Assembly (NCBI GenBank): GCA_003246795.1
Contig: QKCS01000294.1
Coordinates: 1-12,273 of the forward strand
Direction of reading: 5' to 3'
From: Alphaproteobacteria bacterium
Lineage (GTDB): Bacteria; Pseudomonadota; Alphaproteobacteria; Micropepsales; Micropepsaceae
Length of the DNA: 12,273 nt
The position numbers and the translations under genes are program-made. Shown here one piece after another: positions 5,923 to 12,273 of the stretch (position 1 is its first letter; every line of letters begins with the position of its first letter). The notes beneath the pieces were generated by a model that made no database searches, was not told the origin of the DNA, and saw nothing but the letters and a program-made list of their open reading frames with translations.

Positions 5923-6699
5923 ATGACCCAAGACGACACCTGGACCGTGGCGGGGCGGACATTTCACTCGCGCCTTATCATCGGCACCGGCAAGTACAAA
6001 GACTACGCGGAGAATGCGGCGGCACTTGAAGCCTCGGGCGCGGAGATCGTCACGGTCGCGCTCCGCCGCGTGAACGTCGCCGATCCGGGCAGTCCGAAGC
6101 TCGTCGACTATATCGATCCCAAGAAGGTGACGTACCTTCCCAACACCGCCGGCTGCTACACGGCGGAGGAGGCGGTTCGCACGCTGCGGCTCGCGCGCGA
6201 AGCCGGCGGTTGGTCGCTGGTGAAGCTGGAGGTGTTGGGCGACCGCAAGACGCTCTTTCCCGACATGGTCGAAACGCTGCGCGCCACCGAGGTCCTGGTG
6301 AAAGAGGACTTCGACGTCATGGTCTACTGCACCGACGATCCGCTGATGTGCAAGCGTCTGGAGGATGCGGGCTGCGCGGCCGTCATGCCGCTGGCGGCGC
6401 CGATCGGTTCGGGCCTCGGCATTCAGAACCCCATCAACATCCGCCTGATCATCGAGGCCGCGCGCGTGCCGGTTCTGGTCGACGCGGGGGTCGGTACGGC
6501 GTCGGACGCGGCGATCGCGATGGAACTCGGCTGCGACGGCGTCTTGATGAACACGGCGATCGCCGAAGCGAAGGATCCGCCGATGATGGCGCGCGCCATG
6601 AGGCTCGCCGTCGAATCCGGACGCTTGGCCTACCGCGCTGGTCGCATGAAGAAGAAGACCTACGCCGACCCGTCGTCGCCGCTTGCGGGACTGATCTAG
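5923..6699 (+). CDS. thiG: Thiazole synthase ThiG
   Basis: Condenses 1-deoxy-D-xylulose 5-phosphate, dehydroglycine and sulfur from ThiS thiocarboxylate to form the thiamine thiazole phosphate. The 258-residue TIM-barrel protein is full length. The Schiff-base lysine is Lys101 in SLVKLEVLGD. Other conserved blocks are RLIIGTGKY near the N-terminus, TYLPNTAGCYTAEEAV (70-85), YCTDDPLMCKRLEDAG, the phosphate-binding APIGSGLGIQNP, and VLVDAGVGTASDAAIAMELG with GVLMNTAIAEA. The start at 5923 is 5 bp after thiS. The TAG stop lies in CTAG (6696-6699), which is also the stop of the converging DsbA-like gene, leaving no space between the two for an intrinsic terminator. Confidence 0.97.
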   Translation: MTQDDTWTVAGRTFHSRLIIGTGKYKDYAENAAALEASGAEIVTVALRRVNVADPGSPKLVDYIDPKKVTYLPNTAGCYTAEEAVRTLRLAREAGGWSLVKLEVLGDRKTLFPDMVETLRATEVLVKEDFDVMVYCTDDPLMCKRLEDAGCAAVMPLAAPIGSGLGIQNPINIRLIIEAARVPVLVDAGVGTASDAAIAMELGCDGVLMNTAIAEAKDPPMMARAMRLAVESGRLAYRAGRMKKKTYADPSSPLAGLI

Positions 6700-7475
6700 C
6701 TCGGCTGCGCCTTGCGCGCCGTCGCCACGGCCTTCTTGAGTTCCTCTTTGGACTGCGCGCCGATCAGCGGCTCGTCGCCCACGAAGAACGTCGGCGTCGA
6801 ATCGATGCCGAGCGTGCGCGCCAGATCCTGCGTCTCTTTCAACCGCTTGGCGATCTCAGGCTTTTCCATGTCCTTCTTCAGCCGCGCAACGTCGATGCCC
6901 GTTTCCTTCGCGATCTGGAAGATGCTGTCCTCACTGAGTTCCTCGGCGCCCATGAGCGCCATGTGGAAGTCCCAGTACTTGCCCTGCGGGATCGCCGCGA
7001 TCGCCGCGATCGCCGCCATCTCGGACTCGGGCGACAGGATCGGAAACTCGCGCAGCACAAGCCGGATATTGCCGTCCTGCTTCAGCAAGTCGGCGACGTC
7101 CTTCTTGACCTTTTTGCAGTAGGGGCAGCGGTAGTCGAAAAACTCGATAATCGTCACGTCGCCATTCGGGTTTCCAGCGACGATCGGCGCCGGTTCCTTG
7201 AACAGCGCCGTGGCATGCTCCTTCGCACGGTCCTTCAGCAACGAGACGCGCTGATCGTTTTCCATGCTTTGATATTTATCGACGGCCTCGAAGATGACCT
7301 CGGGATGCTCGAGCAGATAGCTCCGCACGATTTTCTCGACGTCCGCCTTGTTCATCGCGACGGCCGGCGCTTCCGCGTCGCTGGGCGCGCTCGCGAAGCG
7401 CAACGCCGCGACGACGGCCACCACCATCACGACGGCGGCGGCGAGAAGAAGCGTAACAGTGCGTTGACTATCCAT
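6696..7475 (-). CDS. DsbA/ScsC-like periplasmic thiol-disulfide protein
   Basis: A 259-residue thioredoxin-fold protein. Residues about 7-29 form a hydrophobic signal anchor or signal peptide. Residues about 43-90 (VEKIVRSYLLEHPEVIFEAV and the following helix) resemble the helical N-terminal domain found before DsbA-like folds in ScsC/DsbA_N proteins, which can mediate oligomerisation. The catalytic domain starts with VTIIEFFDYRCPYCKK, with the CPYC active site at 117-120, and the cis-Pro loop is DSTPTFF (Pro228). Such proteins oxidise or isomerise disulfides in the periplasm; the sequence alone does not say which. A perfect 9-bp tandem repeat encodes AAIAAIAAI at about 154-162. The gene lies 44 bp downstream of the M48 protease gene on the same strand. 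Its stop shares CTAG with thiG. Confidence 0.9.
   Translation of the reverse strand: MDSQRTVTLLLAAAVVMVVAVVAALRFASAPSDAEAPAVAMNKADVEKIVRSYLLEHPEVIFEAVDKYQSMENDQRVSLLKDRAKEHATALFKEPAPIVAGNPNGDVTIIEFFDYRCPYCKKVKKDVADLLKQDGNIRLVLREFPILSPESEMAAIAAIAAIPQGKYWDFHMALMGAEELSEDSIFQIAKETGIDVARLKKDMEKPEIAKRLKETQDLARTLGIDSTPTFFVGDEPLIGAQSKEELKKAVATARKAQPS
6991..7017 (-). repeat. 9-bp tandem repeat inside the DsbA-like gene
   Basis: On the plus strand ATCGCCGCG (6991-6999) is repeated at 7000-7008 and, with one change at the last base, at 7009-7017. It encodes the repeated tripeptide Ala-Ala-Ile in a helix before QGKYWDFH. The segment length looks normal for DsbA-like proteins, so it does not appear to be an insertion. 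Confidence 0.7.
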
Positions 7476-7519
7476 GTCTCAAGAAGCTCGGTTGGCTGTG
7501 ATGTGAAGGAAGAGGAGTC

Positions 7520-8902
7520 TCAGCGGCCCTTTCTGCTGGCCGCTGTCTGGGAAATGGCAAGGATGTCGTTGGCGCGCTGCCAATCGTTCGAACCTTCCTT
7601 GAGCTTCCGCTGTGCGCGTTGCGCGAAGTTCATCGCTTGCGGGTACTGGCCGATCGCGTAATAGCGTTCTGCCGTCGCCAGCGCCGCCATCGCGTCGTCG
7701 CCCGTCCGCGCGTAGGCGTCCGCGAGATAGTACCACGCCATGCCGTTGTCCGGCTCCCTCTGCAGCGCCAGCTTCAGGTGCTTCTTTGCTTCCGGAATCT
7801 TCGTCAGGTCGCCGTCGTCCGACGCCGCCAACAACGCCGCGCCGTAGCTCGCCTGGATCAACGGTTCGTCCGGCGCAAGCTCGACGGCGCGCTTGTAGGC
7901 CGGAACCCCTTCCTTCGGCTTGCTCGATTCGACCAGGATCTGTCCCTTCAACTCCCAGAAATAGGCGTAGTTAGGACGCTCTTCGATGAGGCTGTCGATC
8001 TCAGGGAGGGCGCGCTGCAGATCGGCGGCGCGGAAGTAAGCGGCCGCGCGGGCGTAACGCGCCGGCGCGCTCCTGTCCGACGTCGGATAGCGCCGGAGCA
8101 CGACGGCCGGCGATTCAATGAAGCCGCGCAACTTCGCGCGCATCATCTGATAGTCGGTGACTTCCTTCAGCGTGTCCTTCTTGTCGCGGTAGGGCGAGCT
8201 TTCGACGAGGCCTTGCAACGCCCCAATGCGTTCACGCGAAAGCGGGTGCGAGCGAACGAACGGGTCCTGGCGATAGCCGCTCAACGCTTCCTGATCCGCG
8301 AACCGATCGAACGTGCTCAGAATGCCGCGCGGCGACTGGCCGGTGGCGTTCAGGAACTTGACCGCAGCCTGGTCGGCCGCCGATTCTTGCACGCGGCTGT
8401 ACGCCAGAATTTCACGCTGCGCCACGGACTGCGATCCGATTAGAAGCGCCATGCCGACGTCCGGTGCGCCCACGGCAATCGCCGCGACGCCGGCCAGCAT
8501 GCCGATGAGCAGCGGCACCTCGGCTTTGCCCATCGCTTCGGGGCCGCGCGCCAAATGCCCGCCCGAGATGTGGCCCGTTTCGTGCGCCAGAACGCCCTTC
8601 AATTCGTTGGGCGTATCCAACTCCATAATCATGCCGGTGTTGATGAACACGTTCTGGCCGCCGGCGACGAACGCGTTCAGCGAGTCGTCGTTGATGATGT
8701 AGACGTTGACGGCGCCCACATCGAGATTGGCTGCCTTGAAGATCGGGTCGGTATAGCTGCGCAGGATGCGTTCGATCTCCGCGTCGCGAATGCCGGCCTT
8801 CGCCCAAGCGGCGTCGGCGCCCGCCACAAGCGCGAACGCAGCCACGACCGCCGCAGTCAGTACGCTGAGCGATTTCGAGAGCATTGAGCGATGGGTGGTC
8901 AC
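7520..8902 (-). CDS. M48 family (BepA-like) periplasmic metalloprotease with TPR-like repeats
   Basis: A 460-residue secreted zinc protease. A signal peptide (about residues 1-34, ending ADAAWA) precedes the M48 catalytic domain. The zinc motif is AHETGHISGGHLARG, with HETGH at 107-111, and the third ligand is probably Glu173 in QESAADQAA. His219 in VRSHPLSRERI corresponds to the switch histidine of BepA-type proteases. The C-terminal part (from about 285) is built of TPR-like helix pairs, such as YFWELKGQILVESSKPKEG and NGMAWYYLADAYARTG. BepA degrades or assists assembly of outer-membrane proteins such as LptD; this role is inferred by family. GTG at 8902 was chosen because GGAG lies nine bases upstream. 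ATG at 8884 (454 residues) and ATG at 8923 (467 residues) are alternatives, and the open frame extends to 9067. The DsbA-like gene follows 44 bp downstream. Confidence 0.88.
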   Translation of the reverse strand: MTTHRSMLSKSLSVLTAAVVAAFALVAGADAAWAKAGIRDAEIERILRSYTDPIFKAANLDVGAVNVYIINDDSLNAFVAGGQNVFINTGMIMELDTPNELKGVLAHETGHISGGHLARGPEAMGKAEVPLLIGMLAGVAAIAVGAPDVGMALLIGSQSVAQREILAYSRVQESAADQAAVKFLNATGQSPRGILSTFDRFADQEALSGYRQDPFVRSHPLSRERIGALQGLVESSPYRDKKDTLKEVTDYQMMRAKLRGFIESPAVVLRRYPTSDRSAPARYARAAAYFRAADLQRALPEIDSLIEERPNYAYFWELKGQILVESSKPKEGVPAYKRAVELAPDEPLIQASYGAALLAASDDGDLTKIPEAKKHLKLALQREPDNGMAWYYLADAYARTGDDAMAALATAERYYAIGQYPQAMNFAQRAQRKLKEGSNDWQRANDILAISQTAASRKGR

Positions 8903-9087
8903 GATATCGGTCTCCAAAGCCATACAGCCGAATCCAGGCGCCTCGGTCGCCTCACCCGGCTGCTTGCCCCTCGTCCCACGTGGCGTTAGACGGTACGGTT
9001 GCGCCGAAAGCCCGTCAATCGCAGGCTTGTAACGAGGCCGCGACAAGAACGTAAGCGAAACCGGCAAAATTCGATCTCATAGGGAAT
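8903..9087. other. Divergent intergenic region between the M48 protease and aminotransferase genes
   Basis: About 185 bp with no gene of its own. It contains the leader stem-loop at 8925-8962 and, on the minus strand, TTGACG (9018-9013) with TACCGT (8995-8990) 17 bases downstream, a weak candidate promoter for the M48-dsbA unit. I see no convincing promoter for the aminotransferase. Confidence 0.35.
8925..8962 (-). other. Two-part stem-loop in the leader of the M48 protease gene
   Basis: CAGCCG (8925-8930) pairs with CGGCTG (8957-8962), and inside it AGGCG (8936-8940) pairs with CGCCT (8948-8952) around a seven-base loop. In the leftward transcript this structure would end about ten bases before the GGAG at 8912-8915 and the GTG start at 8902. 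It is placed where it might influence translation initiation, but it has no match to a known riboswitch that I recognise. Confidence 0.4.
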
Positions 9088-10287
9088 ATGGGGCCGGGTA
9101 CCCGGCAAATCAAAATTAAGGCAGATTCCGAGCCCGTGACCCCGTCCGCCCGCAGCCGCGTCGACCCTTTTCTGGCCATGGACGTCCTCGACCGCGCCAA
9201 CGCGTTGGGCAGGGCGGGGCGCACCGTATTCCACCTGGAGGCCGGGCAACCCGGAACCCCCGCGCCGCAGCGTGCGCTGGACGCGGCCCAAACGGCCCTG
9301 AGAGGGGAGAGTTTGGGCTATACGGAATCGCTCGGCCGCCCCGCCTTGCGCGAACGCATCGCCCGCTACTATCGCGAAACCCATCGCGTCGATATCGCAC
9401 CCGAGCGCGTGGTCATCACAACGGGATCCTCAGCCGGTTTCCTTCTCGCCTTCATTTCGCTGTTCGAGGCAGGCCAATCTTTGGCCCTCGCCGTGCCCGG
9501 CTATCCGGCCTATCGCAACATCGCGCAGGCCTTGGACTTGAAGCCGCATTTCATTCCGTGCCGCGAAGCCGAACAGTTCAGACTGACCGCCGACGCCATT
9601 GGCCAAGCGCGCGGGATCGACGGCGTTCTGATCGCAAGCCCGTCAAATCCGTGCGGCACGGTGATCAGCCCAGACGATCTCGCTGCGATCGTCGACGTGT
9701 GCGCCGTGCGAAAGGTCAGCCTGATCTCCGACGAGATCTATCACGGGATTGCCTATGGCGGCCGCGCGCAAACGGCGCTGGCGTATTCGCGCGACGTCGT
9801 CGTGATCAACAGCTTCTCGAAATATTATTCGATGACGGGCTGGCGCATCGGCTGGATGGTCGTGCCGGACGATCTCGTCCGTACGATCGAGCGATTGACC
9901 CAGAGCTTCTACATCTCGCCGCCGACCATCTCGCAGGTTGCCGCGCTGGCCGCACTAGACGCCGCGGACGAACTCGACGGCCACGTGCGCACGTACGCCG
10001 CTAATCGATCGCGCCTTCTGGCGGCGCTGCAGGACGCGGGCTTTGGTAGCGTCGCGCCCGCCGACGGTGCCTTCTATTTGTACGCCAGCGTCGCGCCCTT
10101 CGGCATGGACTCGGCCACCATGGCCAAGCGGTTGCTCGAAGAGGCCGGCGTCGCCGCGACGCCGGGCCACGACTTCGATCCCTTCGAAGGCGATCAGTGG
10201 ATCCGCTTTTCCTATGCCGGCGCGCAGAACGAAGTCGACGCCGCCGCGCACGCTCTCGTTGCCTGGTGTCGGAACGTGCGACGCTAG
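9088..10287 (+). CDS. PLP-dependent class I/II aminotransferase (fold type I)
   Basis: A cytosolic aminotransferase of the aspartate aminotransferase superfamily, 399 residues. The motifs appear in order: FHLEAGQPGTPAP, LGYTESLGRPALRERIARYY, ITTGSSAGFLLAF, VPGYPAYRN, ASPSNPCGTV with Asn187, SDEIYHG with Asp215 and Tyr218 contacting the cofactor, and NSFSKYYSMTGWRIGW with Lys245 as the PLP Schiff-base residue. Arg373 in WIRFSYA should bind the substrate carboxylate. Substrate specificity cannot be read from the sequence; aspartate, alanine, aromatic or other amino acids are all possible. ATG at 9088 follows TAGGGAAT and is used as start, but GTG at 9136 (VTPSARSRVDPFLAMDVL) is a real alternative, since the first 16 residues look unconserved. 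The TAG stop shares CTAG with the converging RNase E gene. Confidence 0.92.
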   Translation: MGPGTRQIKIKADSEPVTPSARSRVDPFLAMDVLDRANALGRAGRTVFHLEAGQPGTPAPQRALDAAQTALRGESLGYTESLGRPALRERIARYYRETHRVDIAPERVVITTGSSAGFLLAFISLFEAGQSLALAVPGYPAYRNIAQALDLKPHFIPCREAEQFRLTADAIGQARGIDGVLIASPSNPCGTVISPDDLAAIVDVCAVRKVSLISDEIYHGIAYGGRAQTALAYSRDVVVINSFSKYYSMTGWRIGWMVVPDDLVRTIERLTQSFYISPPTISQVAALAALDAADELDGHVRTYAANRSRLLAALQDAGFGSVAPADGAFYLYASVAPFGMDSATMAKRLLEEAGVAATPGHDFDPFEGDQWIRFSYAGAQNEVDAAAHALVAWCRNVRR

Positions 10288-12273
10288 CTGTCGGCTCTTT
10301 TCTGCCACCAGCCTTTGCGTTGCGGCCGTTCTTCCGTAGGCGCACCTTCTTCGGACTTCCCGCCGAAACCGAAAAATGATGCAAGGCTCGGCCGATCGGC
10401 GACACGCCGGTCGTCCGGTTTGGGCTGATCGCCCGCCGGACTTTCGGGCATCAATGCCAAAGCCGTATCAGAGGCGACCCGCCCTGCTGGCGGTTCTGCG
10501 CGTGGCGTCGGTGGCGCCTCGCCTAGCCGCGTGTCGAATCCGCCGGTCCCTGGCCAATCGGGCGCATCGAACGCCTCGGCCGGCGTCGGCAAGTGCCCGA
10601 TCGGCGACCCCGAAGGTCGAGGCGTTGCGGCTTCCGCCGCGCCTTCCTCCGGCTTCCGGCCGCGGCGGCCTCTGCGGCCCCGCCGGCGCCGACGCCGGCG
10701 TCCGTCACCGTCCTGGGAGTCCGCGTCGCCGACAAAATCGGCTTCTTCGCCGTCCTCGCCCCTCGTTTCGACCGCGTGTTCGCCATCTTCCCCGTTGGCG
10801 CGACCTTCGGCCGAGGCAGGTTCAGCCTGTGGAGCGGAACCAGGCTGTTCGGCGTCGTCGGATCCGCGCTCGCGGTCGCGCCCGCGCCGCCGCCGGCGTC
10901 GCCGTCGTTTGCCGCCGTCCTCCCCGCGCGCCGCGCCGACGTGTTCGCCCTCGTCACGCTCCGCGCTATCGGTCTCGCCGAGCCCTTCCTCGGCCTCTTC
11001 GCCGACATCGTCGTTGATTTCGAGTTCGCTCTCGACGGTGACCGCCGCCGCGGCCGCTTTGCGCGGCTCGAACGGCACGTTCGCGCCGCGCTCGATCTCG
11101 TAGGTCGACGCGGCGAGCGAAGGCTTAGATTCAATGTAGATGTAGACGCCGCGCCGATCCTCGATCGCGGTCAGCTGCGCACGCTTGTGGTTGAGAATGT
11201 AGAGCGCGATTTCCGGCGGCACGCGCAACGTAATCGCCTGCAGGCGCTCGCGCTGACAGTATTCCTCGACGGCACGTAGCACGCGCAACGCCATCGATCC
11301 GACCGAGCGAATGACGCCGCGGCCTTCGCAATGAGGGCAGGGGATCGTCGCGCCCTCGATCATGCCGGCGCGCAAACGCTGGCGCGACATTTCCAAAAGG
11401 CCGAACGGGCTGATGCGCCCGAGTTGAATGCGCGCGCGATCGTGCCGCAGACAATCCTTCAGCCGCTTTTCGACGGCCCGGTTGTTGCGGTGCTCCTCCA
11501 TGTCGATGAAGTCGATGACGACGAGGCCCGCCAAGTCGCGCAGCCGCAGTTGCCGCGCAATCTCTTCCGCCGCTTCGAGATTGGTCTTGAGGGCCGTGTC
11601 CTCGATGTGGTGTTCGCGCGTCGCTTTGCCGGAGTTCACGTCGACCGCGACGAGCGCTTCAGTCTGATTGATGACGATGTAGCCGCCGGACCGCAGGCGC
11701 ACGACCGGATTGAACATGCTGTCGAGCGCGGCCTCGACGCCGTACTTCTGAAACAGGGGAACGGGATCGCGGTAGTGCCTGACCGACTCGGCGTGACTCG
11801 GCATCAGCATGTTCATGAAGCTGTGCGCTTCGCCGAACCCGTCGTCGCCCTCGACAAGGACGTCGCCGATGTCCTTCGAGTAGAGATCGCGGATCGTCCT
11901 CTTGATCAGACTGCCTTCTTCGTAGACCAGGGTCGGCGCCGTCGAGCGCAACGTCAGGTCGCGCACAGCGTCCCACTGCCGCATCAGATATTCGAAGTCG
12001 CGCGTGATCTCCTGCTTCGTCCGGTTGGCGCCCGCGGTGCGGATGATGACGCCCATGCCCTCCGGAACCTCGAGCTCACCGGCCATTTCCTTGAGCTTCC
12101 GGCGGTCGGAGACGTTGGAAATCTTGCGCGAGATTCCGCCGCCGCGATCCGTGTTCGGCATCAAGACGCAGTACCGGCCGGCGAGCGACAAATAAGTCGT
12201 CAGCGCCGCGCCCTTGTTGCCGCGCTCTTCCTTCACGACCTGCACCAGCAACACCTGGCGCCGCTTGATCACC
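10284..12273 (-). CDS. rne: Ribonuclease E (N-terminus outside window)
   Basis: The main endoribonuclease of mRNA decay and rRNA/tRNA processing and the scaffold of the degradosome. The frame is open to the window edge, and the first visible residues (IKRRQVLLVQVVKEERGNKG) lie inside the S1/5'-sensor region, so the true start is missing; the GTG at 12272 is an internal Val. Visible parts, numbered from that Val: catalytic Asp211 in AVDVNSGKAT and Asp254 in VVIDFIDMEEHRN, the Zn-link PCPHCEGRG (Cys312 and Cys315), and the end of the catalytic half at about 390. From about 410 the chain is low-complexity, with acidic stretches alternating with Arg blocks at 455-464 and 525-540, and ends with SLASFFGFGG and KGWWQKR. 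The Gly-Trp-Trp matches the motif that binds PNPase in Caulobacter RNase E. The stop is shared as CTAG with the aminotransferase gene. Confidence 0.95.
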   Translation of the reverse strand, partial: VIKRRQVLLVQVVKEERGNKGAALTTYLSLAGRYCVLMPNTDRGGGISRKISNVSDRRKLKEMAGELEVPEGMGVIIRTAGANRTKQEITRDFEYLMRQWDAVRDLTLRSTAPTLVYEEGSLIKRTIRDLYSKDIGDVLVEGDDGFGEAHSFMNMLMPSHAESVRHYRDPVPLFQKYGVEAALDSMFNPVVRLRSGGYIVINQTEALVAVDVNSGKATREHHIEDTALKTNLEAAEEIARQLRLRDLAGLVVIDFIDMEEHRNNRAVEKRLKDCLRHDRARIQLGRISPFGLLEMSRQRLRAGMIEGATIPCPHCEGRGVIRSVGSMALRVLRAVEEYCQRERLQAITLRVPPEIALYILNHKRAQLTAIEDRRGVYIYIESKPSLAASTYEIERGANVPFEPRKAAAAAVTVESELEINDDVGEEAEEGLGETDSAERDEGEHVGAARGEDGGKRRRRRRRRGRDRERGSDDAEQPGSAPQAEPASAEGRANGEDGEHAVETRGEDGEEADFVGDADSQDGDGRRRRRRRGRRGRRGRKPEEGAAEAATPRPSGSPIGHLPTPAEAFDAPDWPGTGGFDTRLGEAPPTPRAEPPAGRVASDTALALMPESPAGDQPKPDDRRVADRPSLASFFGFGGKSEEGAPTEERPQRKGWWQKRADS

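Noticed and set aside
6210..7661. A 483-codon plus-strand frame crossing thiG and the DsbA-like gene
   Set aside because: It runs out of frame over thiG and antisense to the DsbA-like gene, and has no recognisable domain.
10531..11279. Plus-strand open frames opposite the RNase E tail
   Set aside because: They are antisense to Arg/Glu codon runs of rne, which leave few stops on the other strand; no domain or ribosome-binding site supports them.

Overview
The window is an ordinary, densely packed stretch of core chromosome from an alphaproteobacterium. Three things point there: high G+C content, an NDUFA12-type complex I subunit (a family shared by alphaproteobacteria and mitochondria), and an RNase E with Arg-rich blocks and a C-terminal Gly-Trp-Trp motif as described in Caulobacter. 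I cannot name the genus. I see no phage, transposase, CRISPR array, rRNA or tRNA.

Layout. 1-751 (+): C-terminal part of an M16 (insulinase-like) zinc peptidase. 752-1068: a gap without a gene, holding spaced TTGCGG repeats and paired GANTC sites. 1069-2638 (+): NDUFA12, an MlaD/MCE protein and a secreted DUF2155 protein. 2566-5561 (-): transcribed as aroQ-accB-accC-aat, meeting the previous unit head-on with a 73-bp overlap of coding sequence. 5562-5716: divergent intergenic region. 5717-6699 (+): thiS-thiG. 6696-8902 (-): an M48 (BepA-like) periplasmic metalloprotease with TPR-like repeats, followed by a DsbA/ScsC-like thiol-disulfide protein. 8903-9087: second divergent intergenic region. 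9088-10287 (+): class I/II PLP aminotransferase. 10284-12273 (-): RNase E, cut off at its N-terminus by the window edge.

How the genes work together. There are three functional blocks. One is cell-envelope work: MlaD lipid transport, the M48 protease, the DsbA-like protein, and probably DUF2155 and M16. The second is central biosynthesis: AroQ in the shikimate pathway, AccB/AccC in acetyl-CoA carboxylase, and ThiS/ThiG in thiamine thiazole synthesis. The third is information and protein turnover: RNase E and Aat. NDUFA12 belongs to respiration.

The most unusual features are structural. All three convergent gene pairs end inside one another: one pair by 73 bp, and two by sharing a palindromic CTAG that is a stop codon on both strands. 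CTAG is otherwise very rare here. I did not find an undescribed defence or mobile system; the findings below are modest and mostly concern gene arrangement and candidate regulatory structure.
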